Positions 27,614-39,258 are shown, counted from the first letter of the stretch. The stretch is DNA of 64,000 bases from DATAOG01 sp963753685 (GCA_963753685.1 CAVWDE010000010.1:248001-312000); one strand, 5' to 3'. The notes: generated from the letters alone by a model not told the origin. Numbers and translations: made by a program.

Positions 27614-28540
27614 ATGAGGGGCCCGGTCCCCGCCCCCGCGCTCGAGCCCGCCACCCCCACCGCGGCATCGCCAGTCGCCACCGGCAATGCGCTCAGGGGC
27701 GTGCTCCTGATGATCCTCTCGACCCTCTTGCTCGCCTCGATGCATGCGTCAATTCGCCACGTTTCGGCCACCCTTCACCCGTTCGAGATCGCTTTCTTTC
27801 GCAGCCTGTTCGCCCTCGTGGTGGTCCTGCCCTGGTTCGTGCGCCTGGGCCTCGCGCCGCTACGCACCCGGCGCTTCGGGCTGCATGCGGCGCGCGCCGC
27901 GTTCAACGTGGTCGCCATGCTGTCGTTCTTCTACGCGCTCAGCATCGCGCCCTTGTCCGAGGTGACGGCGCTCGGCTTCACCGCCCCCATCTTTGCCACC
28001 CTGCTGGCGGCTCTGGTGCTGGGCGAGGTCGTGCGTCTCCGCCGCTGGATCGCGATCGGCGCGGGCTTCGTCGGGGTCATGATCATCCTCCGGCCAGGCT
28101 TCGAGGCGGTCGGCCTGGGGCAGCTGCTGGTCCTGTCGTCATCGCTGATCTGGGCCTGCGCGCTCTTGGTGATCAAGACCCTGAGCCGGACCGACAGCAG
28201 CGTCACCATCACCAGCTACATGGCGCTTCTGATGATGCCGCTGATCCTGGTGCCGGCGGCCTTCGTCTGGCAATGGCCCGACGGCGGGCAGCTGCTCTGG
28301 CTGGTCCTGATCGGGGTGCTCGGCGGCACCGGTCAGCTGTGCATCGCCGAGGCCCTGCACCAGGCTGACACCGCCCTGGTCATGCCCCTCGACTTCTGCA
28401 AGCTGATCTGGATTGCGGTGATCGCCTATCTGGCGTTCGGCGAGGTGCCCGACCGGTTCACCTGGCTCGGCGGCACGGTGGTGTTCGCGAGCGTGCTCTA
28501 CATCACCTATCGCGAGCGCGGTCCGGCAGCGGCGCGCTGA
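27614..28540 (+). CDS. DMT-superfamily (EamA) transporter
   Basis: Predicted 308-aa inner-membrane transporter with ten hydrophobic helices in two EamA repeats (about residues 28-165 and 170-300). The N-terminal 25 residues are Pro/Ala-rich and cytosolic. Typical EamA spots include FFRSLFALVVVLPW and LGFTAPIFATLLAALVLGE at the end of repeat 1. It starts 22 bases after the AhpD-like gene and may be co-transcribed. The substrate (metabolite export) is unknown. Confidence 0.9.
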   Translation: MRGPVPAPALEPATPTAASPVATGNALRGVLLMILSTLLLASMHASIRHVSATLHPFEIAFFRSLFALVVVLPWFVRLGLAPLRTRRFGLHAARAAFNVVAMLSFFYALSIAPLSEVTALGFTAPIFATLLAALVLGEVVRLRRWIAIGAGFVGVMIILRPGFEAVGLGQLLVLSSSLIWACALLVIKTLSRTDSSVTITSYMALLMMPLILVPAAFVWQWPDGGQLLWLVLIGVLGGTGQLCIAEALHQADTALVMPLDFCKLIWIAVIAYLAFGEVPDRFTWLGGTVVFASVLYITYRERGPAAAR

Positions 28541-28700
28541 CGGGCGGCTGCAGAGGCCGCCTCGAACTACGGCGCCCGAGCGGTCGCGTGGGGGCTCGAG
28601 CGCGCAAGAATTCCCTGACGACGACGCGGTCGCCGGCCCCCGCCAGGGGAATGTTCACCTTCGCCTGCTTGAATGTGAGCGATCCGTCGAGGGATGCGCG

Positions 28701-28907
28701 ATGCGGAGAGAGGTCGAGCCAAGCGGCGTCATCCTCGAATTCGTCCGGCTCGGCCCGCTGATCCGGGTCAGCGCCATGGAGCCCGAGAGCCTGACCGAGG
28801 TCATGCTCCAGGGGCCGGCCGGGGCGGGCGAGGCGGCGCTGCGCCGCGCCGTCCTGCAAAAGCTCGCCTATGTGCTCGAGCGTCGGCGCTCCGCAGCCGC
28901 GCGCTAA
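28701..28907 (+). CDS. Small DUF6898-like protein
   Basis: Predicted 68-aa soluble protein resembling a small alphaproteobacterial family (DUF6898 as I recall it): a beta-rich N-terminal half ending in SLTEVMLQGPAGAGEAALR and a basic helix KLAYVLERR at the end. Function unknown. Its TAA overlaps the TAG of the glycosyltransferase gene on the other strand by two to four bases, so the two genes converge with no spacer. The family name is moderately sure; the coding call is supported by the conserved-looking GEAALRRA...KL.YVL block. Confidence 0.65.
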   Translation: MRREVEPSGVILEFVRLGPLIRVSAMEPESLTEVMLQGPAGAGEAALRRAVLQKLAYVLERRRSAAAR

Positions 28908-29980
28908 GGCGCAAGCGGTTGCCCGTCGTCCGGGGCGCGGGCGTCTCTGAGAAACGTCTCGTATCCCGGCAAGGGTTCGGCTGCGGCGGTCGCGACCGCA
29001 TCGCCTCGGATGACCCGATCGATCACGAACAAGGGACGCCGCTTGGCCTCCATGAACAGGCGACCGAGATAGGCGCACATGATCGCAAGGACCAGCATCT
29101 GAAAGCTGCCGAGCAGCAACACCACGGTCATCACGCTGGTCCAGCCCGGAACCGTGGCGCCATTGGCCCATTGATAGAGGACATAGCCGAGGGTGATCAG
29201 GCTGCAGACCGCGAGGAACAGGCTGAGATAGTTGGCCAGCCGCAACGGCTGGATCGAGAAGCCGGTGATCGCGTCCGATGCCAGCCGGAGCATCTTGCGC
29301 CACCGATACTTGGTGGCACCCCGGAACCGTTCGGCGCGATCGTAGGGCAGCGCCACCTGCTTGAAGCCGATCCAGCTCACCATGCCGCGCACGAACCGGT
29401 GGGCCTCGGGCATGGCCAGGAAGGCCGCCAGGCTGCGCCGGTTCATCAGCCGGAAATCGCCGCTGTCGAGGGGAATGTCGACGTCGCTCAGGCGATGCAG
29501 GGCACGATAGAACAGCCCGGCGGTCGCGCGCTTCCACCACGTCTCGCCGGCGCGCGCGATCCGCTGGCCGTAGACGATGTCGGCACCCTGGTCGATCAGC
29601 GCCATCATGGCGCCGAGCAGCTCAGGCGGATCCTGGAGATCGGCGTCGATGATCAGGGCGCGCTCGCCGCGGCAGACCCAGAGCCCGGCGGTGAGCGCTA
29701 GCTGGTGGCCATAGTTGCGCGACAGTCTGACCCCGACGAAGTGCGGGTCGCGGCGTGCCAGCTCGGCGAAGATCAGCGCCGTCGAATCGGTCGAGCCATC
29801 GTCCACCAGCACGATCTCGAAGGCGTCGGGGGTGACCGCGGCGCAGGCGGCGGTGATCCGCCGGTGCAGCTCCAGAAGCCCGTCGGCTTCGTTGAAGCAG
29901 GGCGCGACGACCGATAGCCGCGGCGGGGGCAGGTCCGTTGAGCCATCCCTCCCGGTCGCGGCAGCGCCAGCCGCGGACAT
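28904..29980 (-). CDS. GtrB-like polyprenyl-phosphate glycosyltransferase (GT2, DPM1 type)
   Basis: Predicted 358-aa GT2 enzyme that moves a sugar from a nucleotide donor to polyprenyl phosphate. Catalytic blocks: VVAPCFNEADGL, VDDGSTDST, the DxD region IIDADLQDPPEL, and RRSLAAFLAMPE..RFVRGM typical of GtrB/ArnC. Two C-terminal membrane helices (about residues 260-285 and 300-325) anchor it. ATG 29980 is chosen because GGAGGCG lies at proper spacing; the frame runs on to 30091 without a site. It is divergent from a polytopic protein and GtrA, suggesting a glycan-modification cassette. Confidence 0.9.
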   Translation of the reverse strand: MSAAGAAATGRDGSTDLPPPRLSVVAPCFNEADGLLELHRRITAACAAVTPDAFEIVLVDDGSTDSTALIFAELARRDPHFVGVRLSRNYGHQLALTAGLWVCRGERALIIDADLQDPPELLGAMMALIDQGADIVYGQRIARAGETWWKRATAGLFYRALHRLSDVDIPLDSGDFRLMNRRSLAAFLAMPEAHRFVRGMVSWIGFKQVALPYDRAERFRGATKYRWRKMLRLASDAITGFSIQPLRLANYLSLFLAVCSLITLGYVLYQWANGATVPGWTSVMTVVLLLGSFQMLVLAIMCAYLGRLFMEAKRRPLFVIDRVIRGDAVATAAAEPLPGYETFLRDARAPDDGQPLAP

Positions 29981-30106
29981 GATAGTCGCCTCCAGCGGTC
30001 TCGAAGGGCAGGCGTGGCATTTTGTAGTCTTGCATGAATAGACCGGACCGGGAATAGCTGCCCGCCGAGCCTCGCGAACCCCGCAGAACAATCGACGGTC
30101 GGAGCG

Positions 30107-31729
30107 ATGCCTTGGTCGATGTCTACCAGGATGCGCTGGCCAATGTTCTCACAAACGGCCAACCCCAGCGCGATTGAGGCCCCGACGACCCGGCCGGCCG
30201 GCGCCCGCCGGTTCGCGCTGGCGTTCGTCGGTCTCGCCGCGGTGGCGCTCTTTCCCCTTTTGCTGATGCAGTATCCCGACCTGGAGGACTATCTCCACCA
30301 TCTTTCCAGGATGGCCATTCTCAGCCGGGATGCGAGCGGCGCGCTGGCTCAATTCTACACCATCGATTGGCGGTTGTTGCCCAACCTGGCCATGGATCTG
30401 ATCGTGCCGCCGCTCGCGGGCCTGATGCCGGTCCAGGATGCCGGACGGCTGTTCGTCGGCCTGTCGCTCCTGCTGATGGCGAGCGGCACCATCGCGCTCC
30501 ATGCGGCCTTGCACCACCGGCTCTCCTGGTGGCCCTTCCTGGTCTTCCTGCTGCTCTGGTCGCGCGTCTTCCTGTACGGCGTCGTCAACTATTTGTTCAC
30601 CTTGGGCCTCAGCCTCTGGGCGCTCGCCGCCTGGATCCACTGGCGCGATCTGCCGGCGTGGCTGCGCGTACCGGTGTTCGCCGCGATCGCGTTCGCCCTG
30701 TTCATCTTCCACCTGTTCGCGTTCGGGATCTATGCGCTCGGCGTGTTGGGCTACGAGCTCGCACGCACCGGCTGGTCGACCGATGACCAGACCCGGCCGC
30801 TCGGCCCCTGGCTGGTCACCGCCAGTCAGTTCGTCGTCCCGGCAGCCCTGTTCCTCCTACGGAGTCCAACCCGCGGCTATGCCGGCGCCTTCGTCTATCC
30901 TCACGATCTGATGCTGCACAAGTTGCGCGGCTTCCACCACCTGTTCCTCAACTATAACGTCGGATTCGATCGTCTGACCTTCGTGATCCTGGCGGGCGCC
31001 TTCCTGCTCGGCCTGCTCACCGGACGGATCCGGATTCATCCGTACGTGCGGTGGACGCTGGTTCTGTTGCTGACCGCTTACCTGCTGATGCCGGAGACCT
31101 TCTTCGGCACTGGCCTCGCCGACTACCGGTTGCCGGTCGGCTTCGCCTTCATCCTGATCGCCGCTACGGAACTCAGGCCCCGAGCCCTCGCCCATCCGCA
31201 GCTGGTGGCCGCCGCCCTGCTGGTCCTGTTCCTGGTCCGGACCGGGCTTGTGGCCGAACGCTGGGTCGGGTTCAACAGCATCGATCGGAGCTTTCAGGCG
31301 GCGATCCGGCCCTTGCCCGAAGCCAGCACCATGGTGACGATCGCCATGCGCATGCCGGACTATCACTACGAATACCACAACCCTCACCTGCTCTACTTGA
31401 GCGCTCTGGCGATCATCGAGAAATCCTTCTTCGATCCGAGCTTCGCGATCTTCGCCGATCCGGAGAAGCAGCCGGTTCAGCTCAAGCCCAGGTACCAGCA
31501 CCTGGTGGACGAGCTCGACGCACGCCTCGCCTCGCTGACCGACACCCGCCGCTGGGCGCACACCCCGCCTCTGGAATTTCTGTTGCCACCCGGCGACGAT
31601 GGCCGACCGCTGCTGCAGAGCTTCGACTATGCGCTGGTGCTCTATGCCGACGGCGCGGCCAATCCCGCGCCGGAGCACCTACAGCTGGTGTGCGCGAACC
31701 CGCGCTTCCAACTCTACAAGGTCAAGTGA
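30107..31729 (+). CDS. Polytopic membrane protein, GT-C-like, unknown
   Basis: I do not recognise a named family. The 540-aa protein has about ten to twelve hydrophobic helices between residues 35 and 390, then a ~150-residue soluble C-terminal part with YHYEYHNPHLLYLSAL, perhaps extracytoplasmic. The first loop contains YPDLEDYLHH, an acidic pattern like the first-loop Asp/Glu motif of GT-C glycosyltransferases. It lies between a GtrB-like GT2 and GtrA, where Gtr cassettes keep their specific glycosyltransferase, so that role is inferred. The start is uncertain: ATGs occur at 30107, 30119 and 30143; GGAG is only two bases from the first. Confidence 0.75.
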   Translation: MPWSMSTRMRWPMFSQTANPSAIEAPTTRPAGARRFALAFVGLAAVALFPLLLMQYPDLEDYLHHLSRMAILSRDASGALAQFYTIDWRLLPNLAMDLIVPPLAGLMPVQDAGRLFVGLSLLLMASGTIALHAALHHRLSWWPFLVFLLLWSRVFLYGVVNYLFTLGLSLWALAAWIHWRDLPAWLRVPVFAAIAFALFIFHLFAFGIYALGVLGYELARTGWSTDDQTRPLGPWLVTASQFVVPAALFLLRSPTRGYAGAFVYPHDLMLHKLRGFHHLFLNYNVGFDRLTFVILAGAFLLGLLTGRIRIHPYVRWTLVLLLTAYLLMPETFFGTGLADYRLPVGFAFILIAATELRPRALAHPQLVAAALLVLFLVRTGLVAERWVGFNSIDRSFQAAIRPLPEASTMVTIAMRMPDYHYEYHNPHLLYLSALAIIEKSFFDPSFAIFADPEKQPVQLKPRYQHLVDELDARLASLTDTRRWAHTPPLEFLLPPGDDGRPLLQSFDYALVLYADGAANPAPEHLQLVCANPRFQLYKVK

Positions 31730-31880
31730 TGTCGCGCCGGCAACGACAATCGCTGGCGCTCGCCGCCGGGTGCCGCGCGATCGGCTTCGCCGCGGTCGAT
31801 CGATTGTGGGCCGGGGTGCCGGAGTGCCGGCCACGCCGGCGATGGGGGCTGGTCCGACTGGTCAATCCAACTGCAAAGCC

Positions 31881-32285
31881 GTGCGCCAGCTGAGCGCTGT
31901 CTTCCAGGATCGCGGCGGCCGCATGCTCCGCTTCGGCCTGGTCGGCGTGCTCAATACCAGCCTGGACTTCCTCGTCTTCGCCCTCCTGTTCTACGGCCTC
32001 GCCTGGCCGCTCCTGCTCGCCAACAGCTGCGGCTACCTGGCCGGTCTGGCGAACAGCTACCTGCTCAACAGCCGCTGGACCTTCGGCGATCGCGCGGGCG
32101 GACGATCACCGGCCCGCCCGCTGCGCTACGCCGGCCTCAATGGCCTCGGTCTGCTGCTCGGCAATCTGGTGGTCGGGACGCTGGCGCTGATCCTGCCGGC
32201 CTGGCTCGCCAAGCTCGGCGCGACCGCGATCACCTTCGCCTGGAACTACTGGTCGAGCGACCGCCTGGTGTTCCGCCGCGACTGA
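31881..32285 (+). CDS. GtrA-family flippase-like membrane protein
   Basis: Predicted 134-aa membrane protein with four helices of the GtrA family, thought to flip polyprenyl-linked glucose. Family signatures: RFGLVGVLNTSLDFLVF at the N-terminus, NSCGYLAGLANSYLLNSRWTF in the middle and TFAWNYWSSDRLVF at the end. I chose GTG 31881; ATG 31923 would also give a complete domain, and the frame stays open to 31599 inside the upstream gene. It follows the polytopic gene and probably shares its transcript. Confidence 0.88.
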   Translation: MRQLSAVFQDRGGRMLRFGLVGVLNTSLDFLVFALLFYGLAWPLLLANSCGYLAGLANSYLLNSRWTFGDRAGGRSPARPLRYAGLNGLGLLLGNLVVGTLALILPAWLAKLGATAITFAWNYWSSDRLVFRRD

Positions 32286-32435
32286 TCCGACCCGCGGCCG
32301 CGGGGAGCACGGCCGCTGTCTCCCGGCGCGGCGATCCTCGAAAGCAGGTTGCCCCGCGCGCGGCCTTGTTCTAGAGCTGATTCGGGGCCAGCGGCCGAGC
32401 CCTCACCATCGACATCAACGAGCGCAACGGCAAGG

Positions 32436-33350
<915 letters not shown>

Positions 33351-33354
33351 GGCG

Positions 33355-34689
<1,335 letters not shown>

Positions 34690-34714
34690 CCGCGCGACCC
34701 ATGATAGACTGACC

Positions 34715-35605
34715 ATGACTGCGGCCGCGGCACCCCTGCTCGACGTCCGCCATCTGACCATGCGCTTCGGCGGGCTGGTGGCGATCGACGACCTCTCGTT
34801 CACCGCCGGTCAGCGCGAGATCACCGCGATCATCGGCCCGAACGGTGCCGGCAAGACCACGGTGTTCAACTGCCTGACCGGGTTCTACAAGCCGACCGTC
34901 GGCCAGCTGACCCTGCATGCCGACGGCGAAGAGTTCCTGCTCGAGCAGATGGAGGGCTTTCGGATCGCAAGGCGGGGCGTCGCCAGGACCTTCCAGAACA
35001 TCCGCCTGTTCGGCCAGATGAGCGTGCTCGAAAACCTGATCGTCGCCCAGCACAATGCGCTGATGCGCGCGTCCGGCTACACCGTGCTCGGCGTGCTGGG
35101 CTTCGCCTCCTACCGGCGGGCCGAGGCGAACGCCGTGGTCCTCGCGCGCGAGTGGCTGGACCGCACCGGCCTCACCCGGCATGCCGACTGGACCGCCGCC
35201 AATCTGCCCTACGGCGAGCAGCGCAAGCTCGAGATCGCGCGGGCGATGTGCACCCAGCCCAAGCTGCTCTGCCTGGACGAGCCGGCGGCCGGGCTCAATC
35301 CGCGCGAGACCGCTGAGCTCGGCCAGCTGCTGCGCGCGGTCCGCGACGAGCTCGGTATCGGCATCCTTTTGATCGAGCACGACATGAGCGTCGTGATGGG
35401 CATCTCCGATCACATCGTGGTGCTCGACTACGGCCGCAAGATCGCCGATGGCGCGCCGGACGCGGTCCGCCGGGATGCCAACGTGATCAAGGCCTATCTC
35501 GGCGAGACCGAGGAGGAGGAGTTGCCGCCCGAGGTCGCGGCCGACCTGGTCACTGGTGCCGGCGGTGCCGGCGGGGTCAGCGGCGCTGCCGGCGGGCGCG
35601 CGTGA
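34715..35605 (+). CDS. livG: Branched-chain amino acid ABC ATP-binding protein LivG
   Basis: Predicted 296-aa ATPase. Walker A is GPNGAGKTT, the LivG-type Q-loop region is ARTFQNIRLFGQMSVLEN, the signature is the LivG variant LPYGEQRKLEIARAM, and Walker B is LLCLDEPAAGLN. The acidic then Gly/Ala-rich tail after residue 265 is loose. ATG 34715 sits 25 bases after the livM stop. Its stop overlaps the livF start (GTGA). Confidence 0.95.
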   Translation: MTAAAAPLLDVRHLTMRFGGLVAIDDLSFTAGQREITAIIGPNGAGKTTVFNCLTGFYKPTVGQLTLHADGEEFLLEQMEGFRIARRGVARTFQNIRLFGQMSVLENLIVAQHNALMRASGYTVLGVLGFASYRRAEANAVVLAREWLDRTGLTRHADWTAANLPYGEQRKLEIARAMCTQPKLLCLDEPAAGLNPRETAELGQLLRAVRDELGIGILLIEHDMSVVMGISDHIVVLDYGRKIADGAPDAVRRDANVIKAYLGETEEEELPPEVAADLVTGAGGAGGVSGAAGGRA

Positions 35606-36315
35606 TGCTCGAGCTCGACGGCGTCCACGCCCACTACGGCAACATCGAGGCCCTGCATGGCGTCAGCGTCCGGGTCGAGCGCGGCGAGATCGTGACCATC
35701 ATCGGCGCCAACGGCGCCGGTAAGTCGACCCTCTTGATGACCATCTGCGGCCGGCCCAAGCCGTCCGCCGGGACGGTCGCGTTTGACGGCAAGGCGCTCA
35801 ACGGCCTCGAACCCTACGACATCGTCAACCGCGGCATCGCCCAGGCGCCCGAGGGCCGGCGGATCTTCCCTTCGATGACGGTGCTCGAGAACCTGCAGAT
35901 GGGCGCCGTCCCGACCCAAGGCGCGCACTTCGAGGAGGACGTCGAGAAGGTCTTCGCCCTGTTCCCGCGCCTGGCCGAGCGTCAGCGCCAGCGCGGCGGC
36001 ACGCTGTCCGGCGGCGAGCAGCAGATGCTCTGCATCGGCCGGGCGCTGATGGCGCGGCCGCGCCTTTTGCTCCTCGACGAGCCTTCGCTCGGCCTGGCAC
36101 CAATCCTGGTCAAGCAGATCTTCAGCTCGATCGTCGAGATCAATCGCGACCAGGGCCTGACCATCCTCCTGGTCGAGCAGAACGCCTACCAGGCGCTCAA
36201 GATCGCCCATCGCGGCTACGTGCTGGCGACCGGCCGCGTGGTCCTCGAGGGCAGCGGCACCGAGCTGCTCGCCAACCCCGAGATCCGCAGCGCCTATCTC
36301 GAGGGCGGGCACTAG
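35602..36315 (+). CDS. livF: Branched-chain amino acid ABC ATP-binding protein LivF
   Basis: Predicted 237-aa ATPase partner of LivG. Walker A is GANGAGKST, the signature is TLSGGEQQMLCIGRAL, and Walker B is LLLLDEPSLGLAP; the segment GIAQAPEGRRIFPSMTVLEN is a LivF hallmark. Start is GTG 35602 (next codon ATG 35605), overlapping the livG stop by four bases. Confidence 0.95.
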   Translation: MMLELDGVHAHYGNIEALHGVSVRVERGEIVTIIGANGAGKSTLLMTICGRPKPSAGTVAFDGKALNGLEPYDIVNRGIAQAPEGRRIFPSMTVLENLQMGAVPTQGAHFEEDVEKVFALFPRLAERQRQRGGTLSGGEQQMLCIGRALMARPRLLLLDEPSLGLAPILVKQIFSSIVEINRDQGLTILLVEQNAYQALKIAHRGYVLATGRVVLEGSGTELLANPEIRSAYLEGGH

Positions 36316-36323
36316 AGGCGGGA

Positions 36324-36680
36324 ATGGGGATGCAGGCGCTGCTCGGCACCTCGCTCAGCGTGTTCATCGGGCTGACCGTAGTCATCACGGGTGGCGCCGC
36401 GATCATGACCGGCCGGGCGCTCGCCGACGGCTGGAAGTCCCCGGCCCAGGTGGTGTTCGCCTGCTTGGGCCTGGCCCTCGCCAACCGCTTCCTGGTCTAC
36501 GCCCTGTTCGCCGGTAAGCTGCTCAGCCTCTCGGGTTTCCTGATCGACTTCGTCGTGATCACCGTCCTGGCCCTGCTCGCGCATCGGATCACCGCGGTGC
36601 GCAAGATGGTCATGCAGTATCCCTGGCGTTACGAGCGCGTTTCGCTGTTCGCCTATCGCGAGAAGATCGCACAGGTGTAG
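36324..36680 (+). CDS. Small membrane protein linked to liv operon (DUF6867-like)
   Basis: Predicted 118-aa inner-membrane protein with three hydrophobic helices (about residues 10-30, 43-62 and 70-90), then a basic tail KMVMQYPWRYER with aromatic residues. It resembles the family I recall as DUF6867, found beside liv genes in Alphaproteobacteria. It begins nine bases after livF and before livK, so it is part of the operon and may assist or regulate the transporter; the exact role is unknown. Confidence 0.7.
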   Translation: MGMQALLGTSLSVFIGLTVVITGGAAIMTGRALADGWKSPAQVVFACLGLALANRFLVYALFAGKLLSLSGFLIDFVVITVLALLAHRITAVRKMVMQYPWRYERVSLFAYREKIAQV

Positions 36681-36852
36681 CCGCCGGCTCCGGCCGCGCT
36701 GTATCGGAGGTCTCCTCTCCGCCTGCCAAGGGCCTTGCAAAACCGTTTACCTTACTGATCAAATGCGACAACGCTGTGCCGGCCGGGCCGGCGCGGGTGA
36801 GGGTTCGTGGCGGCGTGCCACGACGGTCCATGCAAACAGGGAGTAAGGGCGC

Positions 36853-37959
36853 ATGCCTGGCTTTACCAAGTTCCCGCTCGTGACCGGCGCGTTGCTCGCG
36901 CTGAGCGCGGGCGTGGCGCATGCCGACATTGTGATCGCCACCGCCGGCCCGATCACCGGCCAGTACGCGATCTTCGGCGATCAGATGAAGCGTGGCGCCG
37001 AAATGGCGGTCAAGGACCTCAACGCCAAGGGCGGCGTCCTCGGCCAGCAGCTCAAGCTCGAGGTCGGCGACGATGCCTGCGATCCCAAGCAGGCGGTCGC
37101 GGTCGCCAACCAGTTCGTCAACAAGGGCGTGATCTTCGTGGCCGGCCACTTCTGCTCCGGCTCCTCGATCCCCGCCTCGCAGGTCTACAACGAGGAAGGC
37201 ATCCTGCAGATCTCGCCCGCCTCGACCAATCCCAAACTGACCGAGCAGGGCTTCGACAACGTCTTCCGCACCTGCGGCCGCGACGACCAGCAAGGCACCT
37301 TCGCCGGCAACTACGTCGTCGACAACCACGTCGGCACCAAGGTCGCGGTGCTCCACGACAAGACCGCCTACGGCAAGGGCCTGGCCGACGAGTTCAAGCG
37401 GCAGATCAACGAGCGCGGCCTCAAGGAGACCATGTACGAGGCGATCACCGCTGGCGACAAGGACTTCACCGCCCTGATCACCAAGATGAAGGAAGCCGGC
37501 ATCGATCTGATCTATCTCGGCGGCTATCACACCGAGGCGGGCCTGATTACGCGCCAGGCGCACGAGCAGGGCCTGAAGGCGCAGATGATGTCGGGCGACG
37601 CCCTGGTCACCGACGAGTACTGGGCGATCACCGGCGACACCGGCCAGGGCACGCTGATGACCTTCAGCCCGGACCCGCGCAAGAACGAGGTCGCGCAGCC
37701 GGTGGTGGCTGAGTTCAAGGCCCAGGGCTACGACCCCGAGGGCTACACCCTTTACACCTACGCCGCGATTCAGGCCTGGGCCGAGGCGGTCGCCAAGGCG
37801 GGCTCGACCGATCTGAAGAAGGTCGAGGCGGCGCTGCACAACAACCAGTTCGAGACCGTGCTCGGCCCGATCGGCTTCGACGACAAGGGCGACGTCAAGG
37901 GCGCCAGCTACGTGATGTACAAATGGGATAACGGCAAATACGCCGAGATCAGCGGCTGA
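36853..37959 (+). CDS. livK: Branched-chain amino acid ABC substrate-binding protein LivK/LivJ
   Basis: Predicted 368-aa periplasmic binding protein: signal peptide at residues about 1-24 (ending GVAHAD), then the receptor-family ligand domain with VIATAGPITGQYAIFGDQM, HFCSGSSIPASQVY and YLGGYHTEAGLITRQA. One Cys pair (about residues 76/101) fits the family disulfide. AGGGAG lies upstream of ATG 36853. A 172-bp gap before it may hold a second promoter, allowing more binding protein than permease. A terminator follows. Confidence 0.95.
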   Translation: MPGFTKFPLVTGALLALSAGVAHADIVIATAGPITGQYAIFGDQMKRGAEMAVKDLNAKGGVLGQQLKLEVGDDACDPKQAVAVANQFVNKGVIFVAGHFCSGSSIPASQVYNEEGILQISPASTNPKLTEQGFDNVFRTCGRDDQQGTFAGNYVVDNHVGTKVAVLHDKTAYGKGLADEFKRQINERGLKETMYEAITAGDKDFTALITKMKEAGIDLIYLGGYHTEAGLITRQAHEQGLKAQMMSGDALVTDEYWAITGDTGQGTLMTFSPDPRKNEVAQPVVAEFKAQGYDPEGYTLYTYAAIQAWAEAVAKAGSTDLKKVEAALHNNQFETVLGPIGFDDKGDVKGASYVMYKWDNGKYAEISG

Positions 37960-37987
37960 AGGCCTGCGCCGATCCGAAGTGGCGGTG

Positions 37988-38018
37988 GAACCGGGCCCGC
38001 GGGCCCGGTTCTGCTTTT
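37988..38018 (+). terminator. Rho-independent terminator after livK
   Basis: A perfect 11-bp GC-rich stem (GAACCGGGCCC / GGGCCCGGTTC, 37988-38011) with a 2-nt centre is followed by TGCTTTT. It begins 28 bases after the livK stop and closes the liv operon. The symmetric stem can also act on the minus strand. The rest of the gap to 38271 shows no gene. Confidence 0.85.
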
Positions 38019-38271
38019 GGCGAGCCGGCACGGACCGGAGCGACCCGGATCGGGGCGGCGAGGTCACGTCGAAGGAGCACGGACATTGCGGCAAGAGTCG
38101 GGCGAGGCGTAGGCCCATGCCCATGTCGCCCCGTGATACAGTAGGATTGTGCACCCAGTCCGCGGTCGTCGACGAACAATTCACACGGCGCGGAAAGTGC
38201 GCGCTGCTGCGCGCAGGCAGGCTGCCTCTTGTCGGTGGGTGCGACTGCGCTGCGGGGCTGGCTTGGCCTCA

Positions 38272-39258
38272 TCATGAGGCACCGGCGCGGAAGCGCTCGA
38301 CCAGAGCGCGCGCGGCGGTCGGCGGGAGCATGCGACCGGCGCCAACCGCGTCCTCGAGCTCGGCGAGCAGCGCACGCGTCGGAGGATCGGCGGCGAGCGC
38401 ATCGAGCAGCCCCGCCTGGACCTCGGCGCGCAGCCAGCTCCGGGTCTGACGCTGGCGCCTGGCGGCGAGCTCGCCCGCCGCCTCGAGCGCGCCCCGGTGC
38501 CGGCAGACCGCCTGCCAGACGGCATCGATGCCGGTGCCCTCGAGGGCCGAGCAGATCAGGACCTCGGGCGTCCAGCCCGGGGTCGGCGAGCGCAACAGGT
38601 GGAGCGCCGCCTGATAGTCCGCCTTGGCCCGGCGTGCCGCCGCCAGGAGCTCGCCGTCGGCCTTGTTGATCAGGACCAGATCGGCGAGCTCGATGACGCC
38701 GCGCTTGATCCCCTGCAGCTCGTCGCCGGCGCCCGGCGCCAGCAGCAGCAGGAAGCCGTCGACCATGTCGGCGACCGCGGCCTCGCTCTGGCCGACCCCA
38801 ACCGTCTCGATCACGATCACATCGAAGCCTGCCGCCTCGCAGGCAAGCGCCGCTTCGCGGGTGCGCCGGGTGACGCCGCCGAGCGTCGCGCCCGCGGGCG
38901 AGGGCCGGATGAACGCCGCGGGCGCCCTCGCGAGCTGCTGCATGCGCGTCTTGTCGCCGAGAATCGAGCCGCCGCTCCGCCGGCTCGAGGGGTCGACCGC
39001 GAGCACGGCGATCCGATGGCCCTGCGCGATCACATGCGCCCCGAACGCTTCGATGAAGGTCGACTTGCCGGCGCCGGGCGTGCCGGAGATGCCGAGCCGG
39101 ATCGCGCGACCGGTCGCCGGCAGCAGGCGGCCGAGCAGCTTCTCGGCCTGCTCCTGGTGGTCGGGGCGGCGCGATTCGATCAGAGTGATCGCGCGCGCCA
39201 ATGCCCGTCGATCATGGTTCAGGACGCGCTGGGCGAGGGTCTCGAGGGCCGGGGTCAT
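38272..39258 (-). CDS. meaB: Methylmalonyl-CoA mutase-associated GTPase MeaB
   Basis: Predicted 328-aa G3E-type P-loop GTPase (ArgK/MeaB) that guards B12-dependent methylmalonyl-CoA mutase during cofactor loading. Walker A is GTPGAGKST; VDPSSRRSGGSILGDKTRM is the MeaB switch region, ETVGVGQSE the Walker B/switch II zone and INKAD the base-specificity loop. ATG 39258 gives the family start; the frame extends upstream through non-family sequence. The mutase genes are not in the window. Confidence 0.94.
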   Translation of the reverse strand: MTPALETLAQRVLNHDRRALARAITLIESRRPDHQEQAEKLLGRLLPATGRAIRLGISGTPGAGKSTFIEAFGAHVIAQGHRIAVLAVDPSSRRSGGSILGDKTRMQQLARAPAAFIRPSPAGATLGGVTRRTREAALACEAAGFDVIVIETVGVGQSEAAVADMVDGFLLLLAPGAGDELQGIKRGVIELADLVLINKADGELLAAARRAKADYQAALHLLRSPTPGWTPEVLICSALEGTGIDAVWQAVCRHRGALEAAGELAARRQRQTRSWLRAEVQAGLLDALAADPPTRALLAELEDAVGAGRMLPPTAARALVERFRAGAS

